The notes below the pieces were generated by a model. That model ran no database searches. It saw only the letters and a list, made by a program, of their open reading frames with translations, and was not told the origin of the DNA. A stretch of 64,000 nt of DNA from Melioribacteraceae bacterium. GTDB taxonomy: Bacteria > Bacteroidota > Ignavibacteria > Ignavibacteriales > Melioribacteraceae. The first letter of the stretch is position 1, and each line of letters starts with the position of its first letter. The position numbers and the translations under genes are program-made. Shown piece by piece: positions 37,577 to 48,766 of this stretch. Where the stretch lies: the NCBI GenBank assembly GCA_024103215.1, contig JAGFIY010000127.1, positions 62,001-126,000 on the forward strand, given 5' to 3'.

Positions 37577-38107
37577 CTAAAACATCTTTAATGAATTTAA
37601 TAAATTTTCATAAGAAAGTTTAGGATTATTTTCGTCTTTACTTATCAGAAAATTATAATATTTTTCCGCTTTTTCGCTGTGAAAACCGATTCTAAAATTT
37701 GCATCAACCGCATTTGCAACAGCAGTAGAAAAATTATTGCTGTTTAGATTCAGATCAACTGCCACGTCAAATTTTCTTCGCTTCAATCTGTGAATAAGTG
37801 ATTTATCAGGCAAGCCAAGTTTTGTTAATTCATCGGTAGTAAAGTCCACCAAATGACATTTGGTTCTGTACCTGAAATAATTAAATACTTCAACTGTTGT
37901 AATAACCGAAACGTTTTTGTTAAAAGCCAATAAAAAATGAAAAATTAGGTTCGGGTTATCAACCGCTCCAACATCCATAGGAAGAATGATGAAAAAATCC
38001 CTTGCCCGGCTAATAAAATCTGTGTATTGAACGGGATGTTCATTTCTTCCCTTTTTAATTTGATTGAGTTTATAGTTCACGGCAATATTTTTTACCTGAT
38101 CAATCAT
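37577..38107 (-). CDS. Short GT9/heptosyltransferase N-domain-like protein
   Basis: A 176-residue cytosolic protein resembling only the N-terminal Rossmann domain of family 9 glycosyltransferases (ADP-heptose:LPS heptosyltransferase). The segments FFIILPMDVGAVDN, VSVITTVEVFNYF, KFDVAVDLNLN and RIGFHSEKAEKYYN follow the order seen there. The C-terminal nucleotide-sugar domain is missing, and no frameshifted remainder is seen downstream, where a STAS gene lies. It may match the small DUF6913-type proteins of Bacteroidota. A catalytic role is doubtful. It begins directly after ligA. Confidence 0.55.
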   Translation of the reverse strand: MIDQVKNIAVNYKLNQIKKGRNEHPVQYTDFISRARDFFIILPMDVGAVDNPNLIFHFLLAFNKNVSVITTVEVFNYFRYRTKCHLVDFTTDELTKLGLPDKSLIHRLKRRKFDVAVDLNLNSNNFSTAVANAVDANFRIGFHSEKAEKYYNFLISKDENNPKLSYENLLNSLKMF

Positions 38108-40945
<2,838 letters not shown>

Positions 40946-40946
<1 letters not shown>

Positions 40947-42325
40947 TATTTTCTCATCAATCTAACAGCAAATGCTCCGTCCATTCCGTGAATATTCGGA
41001 AACGATTGGATATATCCTTTTTCATTAACCAACGATTCCGGAAATTCATTACCTGGGAAAACGATTTCAAAATCGGGATTAGACATCAAAAATTTTTCAA
41101 TTATTTCAAAATTTTCTTCCGGTTCAATAGTGCAGGTGCTATAAACTATATAACCGCCTTTTTTTAAAAGTTTTGAAGCTGCGTCCAATAATTGCGATTG
41201 AGTTGCGGTTAGTTTCCTAAAATCACCTATATCGCGTTTCCATTTAATATCGGGTTTTTTCGTTAAGGTCCCTAATCCTGAACATGGAACATCCACTAAG
41301 ATCCGATCAAAGGGTTCACTTTCGAATTCCAATGCATCTACTGCATAAGTTTCGACATTCTCAACTTTCAATCGCTGAAGATTTTTTTTAAGTATCTTCA
41401 ATCTACTTTCGAATTTATCGATAGCAACCAAGGTACCTTTGTTTTTCATAAGATCGGCTAGCATACCGGTTTTACCCCCGGGAGCTGCACAAAAATCGAG
41501 GACTCTCATTCCTGGTCTGGGATCTAGTAATCTACATGCTAAGCCTGTACTTTCGTCCTGGATGCTGAAGTAACCTTTCGAAAAATACTCCCAATCGCTT
41601 ATATTAGTAAGATTATTCAATTTTATAAAATCATCGAGATACTCACAATCTTTATAACCCAAATTGACTTTATTAAGCAGCTCTGTAAGTTCTTTTTTTG
41701 AAGTAATTAAGTTATTTACTCGCAAAACCAATATTGGTTTTTCGTTATTTGATACTAAAAGTTTTTCAGTAAAATCTTCTCCCCATCGGTTGATCCATCT
41801 TTTTACAAGCCAGGATGGATGTGAATAGTAGGCGCTGAAATAAGCTGCAGGATCATCTTCACGGTCGGGATATCTTATTGCATCTTTCTTTTTAATAATA
41901 TTTCGCAAAACTGCGTTGGTCAGATCTGCGGGTTTTTGTCCCTGAAGTTTTTTTACAAACTCAACTGCTTCGTTTACGGCTGCATAATCCGGAACTTTAT
42001 CCAAAAAAAGTATCTGATACAAAGCAACACGCATAGCATTTTTTACGTTGGGAATACACTTTGAAAATTGCCCTTTGTAGAATCCATTAAGTATCCAATC
42101 AATTCTATTCAACCAACGAATTACACCGTGAACAATTTCAAAAAGTAAAGCCTTATCTACACCGGATAGATCAGAGTTTTTAAGTTCGATTTCCAAAATT
42201 TTATCAAGGTAAGCATCTGTTCTGTCAATTCTATTTAGGATTTTAACGGCGATTCCACGGACACCAGTATAAAGATTTGGTTCTTTGTAACCGTTATTAA
42301 TTGTATTATTTACCTTTTCAGTCAT
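40946..42325 (-). CDS. rsmB: 16S rRNA (cytosine(967)-C(5))-methyltransferase RsmB
   Basis: RsmB methylates C967 of 16S rRNA. The 459-residue protein has the N-terminal NusB-like domain (about 20-165) and the SAM-dependent domain with VLDFCAAPGGKT. Both cysteines of the m5C mechanism are seen: one in DVPCSGLGTL and one in YSTCTIEPEEN. Length and order match RsmB rather than the shorter RsmF/YebU types. It is first in a three-gene run with the rodZ-like gene and ligA. The upstream 145-base gap contains the rpmE terminator. Confidence 0.95.
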
Positions 42326-42414
42326 AATTTAATTTTACCAGGCAATTAATTAGCAAAATAAACAAATAATCAGTGAATAGCAGAGACGTAAATGAAAAGT
42401 TATTTAAAACACAA

Positions 42415-42445
42415 AAGGCTGCTGAACATCAGTGCAAGCAGCCTT
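42415..42445 (-). terminator. Rho-independent terminator after rpmE
   Basis: Read on the - strand, AAGGCTGCT and AGCAGCCTT form a perfect 9-bp stem with a 13-base loop. The run TTGTGTTTT follows. It lies 26 bases after the rpmE stop codon and before rsmB, so it separates those units. Confidence 0.85.
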
Positions 42446-42470
42446 AAAAAACTCTTTTAGCAAGCAACTT

Positions 42471-42680
42471 TTATTGAGCTTTTCTACCGTATTTTTTATT
42501 AAATCTTTCAACTCTACCAGCAGAATCAAGAATCTTCTGTTTCCCGGTAAAGAACGGATGACATTGATTACAAATTTCCAATTTAATTTGACTTACAGTA
42601 GATCTCGTAACAAAAGTATTTCCGCATACACACGAAACTTCGCATCTTTTGTAAGTAGGGTGAATACCTTTTTTCATCAT
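42471..42680 (-). CDS. rpmE: Ribosomal protein L31, zinc-binding form
   Basis: L31 of the large ribosomal subunit, 69 residues. The typical MKKGIHPTY start, the VSCVCGNTF and EICNQCHPF motifs (CxC and CxxC) and the end [10 protein letters not shown] are all present. The cysteine pairs indicate the zinc-bearing form rather than the zinc-free paralogue. Two adjacent ATG codons occur. An AAGGA lies 3 bases before the first and 6 before the second, so translation probably starts at the second (42677), giving 68 residues. It forms its own unit, with a promoter-like sequence before it and a terminator after it. Confidence 0.97.
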   Translation of the reverse strand: MMKKGIHPTYKRCEVSCVCGNTFVTRSTVSQIKLEICNQCHPFFTGKQKILDSAGRVERFNKKYGRKAQ

Positions 42681-42705
42681 TAATCCTTTTTTATTCTAGC
42701 CAGTA

Positions 42706-42734
42706 AATATAGGAATTTTAGTATATTATTTCAA
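42706..42734 (-). promoter_or_regulatory. Probable promoter of rpmE
   Basis: On the - strand TTGAAA (42729-42734) and TATATT (42706-42711) are separated by 17 bases, the ideal spacing for a housekeeping sigma factor. Transcription would begin near 42699, about 20 bases before the first rpmE ATG. The -35 element ends 2 bases from the stop codon of the putative anti-sigma gene. Confidence 0.5.
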
Positions 42735-42735
42735 T

Positions 42736-43386
42736 TTACGGGTTAATTTCACCTTGCAGCTGTTTGATTGAATCCAATTTTGCCTTAAGTGTTTTTCTTT
42801 CATCTAGGGTCATTGGAACTCTCACTAAAAAACCTCCGAAACCTGCATTACTTGTTCCTGACCCTACCGTTCTTATTGGACTGGAATTCGGTTCGGTTTC
42901 TTCACCTGAAGCGCCAAATTGTTTATCTAAATCAACGGATTGAGTCAGATCGAACGGATAATTTATCCTTTCTTTCACGACTACGTCATTTTGTTTCAAC
43001 ACCATCCTAAAACCAGGCGAATTTGAGGGTAGATCAATTTGTGCTAACTCCAAAACTTCGTTCTGCTGATTACTTATGGACTCTAAGTTCGAACCGGGAT
43101 TTGTAGCGGAAATAATCGGTTCCGGACGACTCATTAAAAGATCTTCTTTTTCAACCGGATTAAGATCTACGACAAAAAAGAGAATTACAGCGCTTAGAAC
43201 CAGCGAAAATGCCGGAACTGTGACCCAGAAGAATGTTTTCTTCGGAGTCGATTCACCTTTCAATTCGAAGCTGCCGTTTTGAATTTTAGTATTAAGATTA
43301 AATTCAAAATTATCCGGTGCTTGAATACGTGGCAAGTTTTTCAGATCGTTTAGAAGTTGATCTAATTTGTTGTTTAAACTTCCCAT
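42736..43386 (-). CDS. Putative membrane anti-sigma factor
   Basis: A 216-residue protein with one membrane helix (about 52-73), a short cytosolic N-terminus (LPRIQAPDNFEFNLNTKI) and a larger extracytoplasmic C-terminus with a Ser/Gly-rich part. It lies 19 bases after an ECF sigma gene, the usual place for the matching anti-sigma factor. The N-terminal pattern of Leu then Pro-x-x-F recalls Bacteroidota anti-sigma proteins. No HxxxCxxC zinc motif is present. A GGGGA precedes the ATG by 8 bases. The call rests mostly on context, and I cannot name a family. Confidence 0.55.
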   Translation of the reverse strand: MGSLNNKLDQLLNDLKNLPRIQAPDNFEFNLNTKIQNGSFELKGESTPKKTFFWVTVPAFSLVLSAVILFFVVDLNPVEKEDLLMSRPEPIISATNPGSNLESISNQQNEVLELAQIDLPSNSPGFRMVLKQNDVVVKERINYPFDLTQSVDLDKQFGASGEETEPNSSPIRTVGSGTSNAGFGGFLVRVPMTLDERKTLKAKLDSIKQLQGEINP

Positions 43387-43405
43387 TTGTCACTTCCCCA
43401 TCTAA

Positions 43406-44026
43406 CTAATCATTGTAAATATTTTTTAACAATTTTTGAAGTTTTGTTCTCCCACGATTTATTCGGGATTTAACTGTTCCGATTGACAGACCCGTCATTT
43501 CTGCAATCTCTTCATAGGAAAAACCTTCGATATCTCTTAAAATTACTACTTCTCTATAAACCGGTTTTACTTTAAGAAGTGCCTTTTGGATAATCTCGTT
43601 CTTAATACCGCTATCGGCAACTTTTTCCGGAGAGAAATATGATTTATCTTCAACTTGTAAAGGAACTTCGTCGTCAGAGTTATTCAGCGAATAAATAACG
43701 CGTCTCTTTCGCCGCTTAAGTTCATTCTTTGCCAGATTTCCGGCGATCGTATAAATCCAGGTCGAAAATTTAGCAAAGGATTTATATGAATCTTTGTTAA
43801 GGTAGAATTTGATCATCGTGTCCTGCACTATATCCGTGCAAACATCACGATCACCTACAAATCTGTAAACAAAATTCATTAACGGATCTTTATAACGTTT
43901 CACAAGAATGTTATAACACTCCATTGTGTTATTGTCTTGGAACTCTTTTATCAGTTCTTCATCCGTTAACTGGTTTAGATTTTTTTTCTCGTGGTTTATA
44001 CTCAAGTCTATCTGAAATTGTTTCAA
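43406..44026 (-). CDS. ECF-type RNA polymerase sigma factor
   Basis: A 206-residue extracytoplasmic-function sigma factor. Region 2 is seen in YKDPLMNFVYRFVGDRDVCTDIVQDT and FSTWIYTIAGNLAKNELKRR (residues about 45-110). Region 4, with its HTH, is in VYREVVILRDIEGFSYEEIAEMTG followed by GTVKSRINRGRTKL (near 155-198). The start is assigned to TTG at 44026; a second TTG seven codons in is possible. The downstream membrane gene is its likely antagonist. The regulon is unknown. Confidence 0.92.
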   Translation of the reverse strand: MKQFQIDLSINHEKKNLNQLTDEELIKEFQDNNTMECYNILVKRYKDPLMNFVYRFVGDRDVCTDIVQDTMIKFYLNKDSYKSFAKFSTWIYTIAGNLAKNELKRRKRRVIYSLNNSDDEVPLQVEDKSYFSPEKVADSGIKNEIIQKALLKVKPVYREVVILRDIEGFSYEEIAEMTGLSIGTVKSRINRGRTKLQKLLKNIYND

Positions 44027-44061
44027 AAATTTTGTAGAAATATAACCATTTTATTCCAAAA

Positions 44062-45102
44062 CTATTGATGGGATATTTTATCATCAGGAATCAATTTTGC
44101 AATCAAACTTGTTAAAAAATTCTTTGCTTCCAGGGATGTAGATTTTATCGCTAAATCAGCTTCGAGCAAAACCTTAGCGGCGTTTGCCAGGCGATAATGA
44201 TTTCTGAAGTACTTTCCTTTTTTGCAGTTTATATAAAAATAGTAATTGACATCTATCTTTTTCGCCGCCTCCATATCCGGAATCTTCAACTCATCAAGTT
44301 CAATTGAATGAGCCACAATAGATATATATTTTGTCAGCATCCCAAGTAAATTAAGCAGTTCATATCCTTGATCAATCAAATTAAAGGCGATCAATATCGA
44401 TTTTTGTTTATCTCCTGACCCAATCGAATCAAGAAACTGAAAAATATTATATTCCCGTGTTTTCGAAGCAATTTCCATAATATCAGATTCTGACACAGTT
44501 TTTTTATCGCCAATAAATTCCCGTAATTTTGGGAGATGCATCTGAAGCAAGTGCTTACTTTCCCCAACAATATCAACCAGCAATTGAGCGGATGAATCAG
44601 GAAGAACAATCCCTTCTTCTTCTGCTTCCCGTTTCAGCCAATTTGCCCATTCGTACCCCTTCAATTCCTTAGCTTCGAAAAGAAAATTTTTCTTGTAGAG
44701 GGTTGAAAAAGGTTCTGAACTAATTGCTTTTTGTTTGCCGTAATGAGCTATTATTAAGATGGTTGAATCCACCGGATTGGAAGCATAATCAGCAAGTTTT
44801 TTCTTGTCTTTTATAACCTCAAAATTTCTGACGACAATAACTTTTTTCCCCCCGCCAAAAGGAAAAGTTGATGCAAGTTCCAAGATGTCTTCGACCTTTA
44901 GGTTTTTATCACAGCTAATGGTTTCATTATCAAAGTCGGATTCCACTAACTTTCCACAATGTTTTTTTACTTCAATTATCGTTTTATCTATCGTGAAAAT
45001 GTCCTCCCCGAAAAAATAATAAACTGGTAAAATTTCCTTGGCGAGCGATTGTTTAATATTCAAAATAGATTGAGCTGAAGGACTTTTTCTAGCGGGAGAC
45101 AT
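44062..45102 (-). CDS. holA: DNA polymerase III subunit delta
   Basis: HolA opens the sliding clamp within the clamp loader. The 346-residue protein follows the family: LPVYYFFGEDIFTIDKTI near the N-terminus, FGGGKKVIVVRN (near 80), the LLIVDIVGESKHLLQ-like lid region (written here LLVDIVGESKHLLQM) and a C-terminal helical collar. The ATG at 45102 has GGAGAGGA 8 bases before it and lies inside the end of the small MetS-like gene. A longer frame opening at 45168 adds 22 residues unlike the family, so I reject it. Confidence 0.9.
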   Translation of the reverse strand: MSPARKSPSAQSILNIKQSLAKEILPVYYFFGEDIFTIDKTIIEVKKHCGKLVESDFDNETISCDKNLKVEDILELASTFPFGGGKKVIVVRNFEVIKDKKKLADYASNPVDSTILIIAHYGKQKAISSEPFSTLYKKNFLFEAKELKGYEWANWLKREAEEEGIVLPDSSAQLLVDIVGESKHLLQMHLPKLREFIGDKKTVSESDIMEIASKTREYNIFQFLDSIGSGDKQKSILIAFNLIDQGYELLNLLGMLTKYISIVAHSIELDELKIPDMEAAKKIDVNYYFYINCKKGKYFRNHYRLANAAKVLLEADLAIKSTSLEAKNFLTSLIAKLIPDDKISHQ

Positions 45103-45205
45103 TTTTTTTCCTCTCCATCTTAATTGCTTTAGATAGAAAATACAGAAATCCTCCCCAAACAATTCCACCGACTATTACTAAGAGCGATATACTTAAAATA
45201 CTCAA
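45089..45205 (-). CDS. MetS-like small subunit of the NSS transporter
   Basis: A 38-residue single-span membrane protein. It starts at TTG (45203-45205), which overlaps the stop TGA of the transporter gene as TTGA, with AAGGGA 7 bases before it. The sequence MSILSISLLVIVGGIVWGGF, followed by a Leu/Ala-rich end and a basic tail (KMERKKNVSR), matches the pattern of MetS-type small subunits (PF16951): a short helix with W-G-G near its end. These pair with NSS transporters such as MetP. It overlaps holA by 14 bases. Translation is coupled by position. The assignment comes from motif and place, without a search. Confidence 0.72.
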   Translation of the reverse strand: MSILSISLLVIVGGIVWGGFLYFLSKAIKMERKKNVSR

Positions 45206-46671
45206 TGTTGATCCCTTAAAGTTAACTTCACTAGCTTTTTGTTGAGTAAGATAAAAGTAATTATGGCAATAGACCATTGCGCCACGCATGTGCCCATATT
45301 TTCTGCGTGAAAAGGGTTCCACCATTCAGGATCCCATGAGATCGACGAGGTAAGCCACCATCCGAGAAGAATCACAGCCTGTAAAGGAATAAGATATTTT
45401 ATCACAAAATTATACCACTTACCTATTTGAATATCCGATCCTGGTCCGTTAATTATTTCGCTTCTAAATTTATCAACTCCGAACCGCGTAACTGCGAACG
45501 AAATAAAACCTCCGCTAATTATTAAACCAACACCCCAAACCCAATCCTGGTTAATAAAAAAATCAATGTTTAATGCAGAGGGTATTCCTAATAAAAAACC
45601 CAACGAACCTACGAGTAAAACTGATTTCTTTCTCTGCATACCGAAATCCATAAATGTCCGTGTCGTTAATTCGATTAAAGAAACCAACGAAGACATTGCA
45701 GCAAAAGATAATGCAAGGAAAAACAAAGATGCGAAGAAAATATTTACACTTTCACTGCCTGATAGCTTTGAGAAAAGAATTGGAAGATATATGAATGTCA
45801 ACCCCGTGTTTGCCGGACCGCTTTCAGTTATCTGCCCCATCGCATCAACAGAACTGAGAGCAAACACAGTCGAAAAAATTATCAATCCCGCTATTAAAGA
45901 TATTGAGTTGTTTCCAAAACCAATAAGAGCAGAGTTCAAAGCAATATCTTCCTTTTTTTTCATATAGACGGCATAGGTTAAGATTAATCCCCACCCGGCT
46001 CCGGTATCCCATGCATTTTGCGTAAGTGCATTCATCCAAACCTTGAAATCCAATAAAAATTCAAGTTTTGGAGTGAAAAAATATTTAATACCATCAATCG
46101 CATTGGGCAGAGTAAGTGATCTTGCTAGAAGAATAAATAAAATAACTACTAAAGACGGAACCAATATTTTATTTGCTTTCTCAACACCATTCACAATTCC
46201 TTTATAGATGATTGATACTCCAACTATCATTGCGATGAGATGAAAAATTAGAGGTGTATAACCTGATGAAAAACTTTCCCAATAGGCAAGATGATTTTCC
46301 GTATTGAAAAGATCGCCGGAAATGGCAGAAGTGAAATATCTGATACACCATCCGGTAACGACAGAATAGTAGAACATTATTCCCGTCGAAACCATTGCAA
46401 TAAACGCACCCATCCACGCAAAATTTTTACCACCGGTTTTTGCAATTGCTCCTATTGGACCATAACGTGTTGACTTCCCGATAGCAAATTCAGCGATTAT
46501 TAATGGGATCGACCAAAACAATAAAAATAGAACCCATGGAATTAAGAATGATCCTCCACCGTTTTGGGCAACAATTCTGGAGAATCGCCATATATTGCCC
46601 GTACCAATCGCAATGCCTAACGTGGCAATTACGAGTCCCCAACGGGAGGAAAAAAATTCTTTTTTATTCAT
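45202..46671 (-). CDS. Neurotransmitter:sodium symporter (NSS) family transporter
   Basis: A 489-residue sodium-coupled amino-acid transporter of the LeuT/NSS fold. The N-terminal SSRWGLVIATLGIAIGTGNIWRF motif (residues 8-30) includes the unwound helix 1 that binds sodium and substrate. About 11 to 12 membrane segments follow, with a SSVDAMGQITESGPANTGLTF loop. Bacterial relatives carry methionine, alanine, tryptophan or other amino acids; the substrate here is not readable. A MetS-like partner starts at its stop codon, hinting at the MetP subgroup. Confidence 0.93.
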   Translation of the reverse strand: MNKKEFFSSRWGLVIATLGIAIGTGNIWRFSRIVAQNGGGSFLIPWVLFLLFWSIPLIIAEFAIGKSTRYGPIGAIAKTGGKNFAWMGAFIAMVSTGIMFYYSVVTGWCIRYFTSAISGDLFNTENHLAYWESFSSGYTPLIFHLIAMIVGVSIIYKGIVNGVEKANKILVPSLVVILFILLARSLTLPNAIDGIKYFFTPKLEFLLDFKVWMNALTQNAWDTGAGWGLILTYAVYMKKKEDIALNSALIGFGNNSISLIAGLIIFSTVFALSSVDAMGQITESGPANTGLTFIYLPILFSKLSGSESVNIFFASLFFLALSFAAMSSLVSLIELTTRTFMDFGMQRKKSVLLVGSLGFLLGIPSALNIDFFINQDWVWGVGLIISGGFISFAVTRFGVDKFRSEIINGPGSDIQIGKWYNFVIKYLIPLQAVILLGWWLTSSISWDPEWWNPFHAENMGTCVAQWSIAIITFILLNKKLVKLTLRDQH

Positions 46672-46678
46672 TTATTAC

Positions 46679-47266
46679 TTATTTGTCTCTCTTTTCAAAA
46701 GTTACGGATTCTATTACAACATCGTCAATGGGTTTATCGTATGGCTTTGATGTTTCAACATCCCCGATTGCTTCAACAACATCCATACCATTTATAACTT
46801 CACCGAAAACAGTGTGCCTTCCATCCAACCAAGGTGTCGCTGCAAGAGTGATAAAGAACTGGCTGGAGTTTGTATTGGGACCTCTATTTGCCATCGATAA
46901 AATACCAGGGGCTTTGTGCTTTAGTTCGGGGACAAACTCGTCTTCAAAATCCTTACCGTAAAAACTTCTGCCTCCGGCACCGGTACCGGTTGAATCACCA
47001 CCTTGAATCATAAATCCTTTAATAACTCTGTGAAAAGTTACTCCGTTGTAATAATTTTGGTTTGCCAATCCCACAAAGTTCTTAACAGTTTTAGGTGTTT
47101 GATTTGCAAACAAATTAATTTCGATGGTTCCCATACTAGTTTTCATCACAGCAACAAGCTGCTGATCATCCGAAATTTGCATTAATTCTTCCACGGCATC
47201 TCCTTTATCTAAACAACCAATTAACAAAAAATTGACTGTTATTAGTAAAAAAATTTTTTTTAGCAT
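46679..47266 (-). CDS. Lipoprotein cyclophilin-type peptidyl-prolyl isomerase
   Basis: A 195-residue peptidyl-prolyl cis-trans isomerase. A lipoprotein signal ([18 protein letters not shown], lipobox LIGC with Cys18) precedes the cyclophilin fold. Catalytic-site features are visible: [41 protein letters not shown] and [11 protein letters not shown]. It would fold proteins in the periplasm while anchored to a membrane. AAGGAG precedes the ATG. The uppP gene lies 9 bases upstream in transcription order. Confidence 0.95.
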   Translation of the reverse strand: MLKKIFLLITVNFLLIGCLDKGDAVEELMQISDDQQLVAVMKTSMGTIEINLFANQTPKTVKNFVGLANQNYYNGVTFHRVIKGFMIQGGDSTGTGAGGRSFYGKDFEDEFVPELKHKAPGILSMANRGPNTNSSQFFITLAATPWLDGRHTVFGEVINGMDVVEAIGDVETSKPYDKPIDDVVIESVTFEKRDK

Positions 47267-47275
47267 GATTACTCC

Positions 47276-48124
47276 TTATGGTTTAACTAAAGCTGAATAA
47301 ATCAAAATAAAAATTGTCATTCCTATTGCAATTCTATAATAGATAAAAATAAATGTTGTGTTCTTCCTTAAAAATCTAAGTAGAAATTCAATTGTGAGAT
47401 AGCCCGAAATAGCTGCGGCGATCGTTGCTACAAACAGATTTATGAAACCATCAAAGTCGATAAAATTTAATGATTCATAAAACTCAAGTAATCCGCTTCC
47501 AAGAATAGCGGGAACGCTTAATAAAAACGAAAATCTTGCCGCAGTTTCTCGTTTTAATCCAACGAATAATCCTGCGGTTATTGTAGTACCGCTTCTTGAT
47601 GAACCTGGAATTAAAGCCAACGATTGAGCAAAGCCAACAATCAATGAATCTTTCCAGGTTAAATCTTTCATTTCCTTCTTAAATTTTCCTACCTTTTCTG
47701 CAATCGCAAGTATAATTGCAAGAATTATTAAACTGCTAGCAATTACATATAAATTCTTAGTTAAAGCTCCTTCAATAAGATCTTTAAAACCCAGCCCGAT
47801 TATCACAACGGGAATTGAACCGATTATGATAAACCAACCCATCCTCGAATCTATTGATTGACTTGAGAATTTTTTCTTTTCATGTAAGTTTTCTTTTAAA
47901 AAATTTAGTAAAATTGACCAGAGATCGTTCCAAAAATATATTAAAATAGCCAGGAGTGTTCCCAACTGAATTACAGCAATAAATGCAGTCCAATGTTCTG
48001 GATTTTCATCCGAAATTAGACCCATTAATTTTCCGGCGATTGTAAGGTGTCCGGTACTGCTTATCGGTAAAAATTCTGTTAACCCCTGAACGATACCAAG
48101 AAAAATTGCTTCAAAAAAACTCAC
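47276..48124 (-). CDS. uppP: Undecaprenyl-diphosphatase UppP
   Basis: UppP (BacA) recycles the lipid carrier undecaprenyl diphosphate to the monophosphate for peptidoglycan and O-antigen synthesis. The 282-residue membrane protein has both active-site motifs: GLTEFLPISSTGHL (near 14-27) and PGSSRSGTTI (near 173-182). Translation begins at GTG (48122-48124) with AAGGAG about 6 bases upstream. It is part of an envelope run with an outer-membrane protein and a flippase-like protein. Confidence 0.96.
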   Translation of the reverse strand: MSFFEAIFLGIVQGLTEFLPISSTGHLTIAGKLMGLISDENPEHWTAFIAVIQLGTLLAILIYFWNDLWSILLNFLKENLHEKKKFSSQSIDSRMGWFIIIGSIPVVIIGLGFKDLIEGALTKNLYVIASSLIILAIILAIAEKVGKFKKEMKDLTWKDSLIVGFAQSLALIPGSSRSGTTITAGLFVGLKRETAARFSFLLSVPAILGSGLLEFYESLNFIDFDGFINLFVATIAAAISGYLTIEFLLRFLRKNTTFIFIYYRIAIGMTIFILIYSALVKP

Positions 48125-48133
48125 TAATACTCC

Positions 48134-48766
48134 TTATAGAAATAATGAAACACCGAGTTTAATTCCCCAACTAAATGTATTTAAGTTTACGTCATAACTG
48201 CTGTTTTCAGCAAGTTTACCGTTGTCATTTTCAGGCTTCCCGGGCATATCATAACGAAGATCGGTTCCGACATACGCATAAACATCTCCGCCGAGTTTTG
48301 TATGACCTTCGGCTCTTGCCAGAAACCCATAACCTGTAGATGAATAATTTTGTTCGACAATAATTTTTTCGTCAAGGTCTATCATTCTTATTCCCGCACC
48401 GCCGCCAAATTTAAATTTATAACCTTCACCGGGAATTACGTAATAAGCAACTAATGTTGGTTTTTGCATCGTGTAATTCAAATCATAGATGCCTCCATTG
48501 CCGCTGCTTGAATTATAAGAAAAGATCGAAAGTCCATAGTCCACCCCCAACTCAAAATTTGAGTTTAATGAATATGTGATCTCTCCGAAGAACTCAACAC
48601 TTGATGAAAACGCATTTAACTTTTCTCCACCTTGATTGTAATTCCCATTTATGTAATCTTTAAGAGAGGGACTGCTCACAAAATTAATGCCCATTCCGCC
48701 GCTGATATCAACTTGCGAATAGATAATTGAAACAGATATTAAAACTGCAAAAATTATTTTTTTCAT
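48134..48766 (-). CDS. Outer-membrane beta-barrel protein
   Basis: A 210-residue protein with a cleavable signal peptide (MKKIIFAVLISVSIIYSQ) and an alternating strand pattern ending in a hydrophobic residue (KLGVSLFL). Strands such as GEITYSLNSNFELGVDYGLSIFSY, here split by turns, and YKFKFGGGAGIRMIDL fit a small eight-stranded barrel of the OmpA/OmpW-like type. No ligand can be assigned. It overlaps the upstream flippase-like gene by 4 bases, so it is expressed with it. Confidence 0.75.
   Translation of the reverse strand: MKKIIFAVLISVSIIYSQVDISGGMGINFVSSPSLKDYINGNYNQGGEKLNAFSSSVEFFGEITYSLNSNFELGVDYGLSIFSYNSSSGNGGIYDLNYTMQKPTLVAYYVIPGEGYKFKFGGGAGIRMIDLDEKIIVEQNYSSTGYGFLARAEGHTKLGGDVYAYVGTDLRYDMPGKPENDNGKLAENSSYDVNLNTFSWGIKLGVSLFL

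Noticed and set aside
37577-38107. GT9-like gene as a frameshifted pseudogene
   Set aside because: No downstream remainder of the second domain exists; the 69 bases after it lead into a STAS gene, and start and stop are clean.
42326-42470. Small RNA or tRNA in the gap between rpmE and rsmB
   Set aside because: The only structure is the rpmE terminator; no cloverleaf or other conserved fold was found.
45106-45168. Upstream extension of holA to 45168
   Set aside because: The extra 22 residues do not resemble HolA and the ATG at 45102 has a good ribosome binding site.
46503-46961. Open frame of 152 codons on the + strand across the NSS and cyclophilin genes
   Set aside because: It runs opposite two recognised genes and across their boundary, with no recognisable domain.
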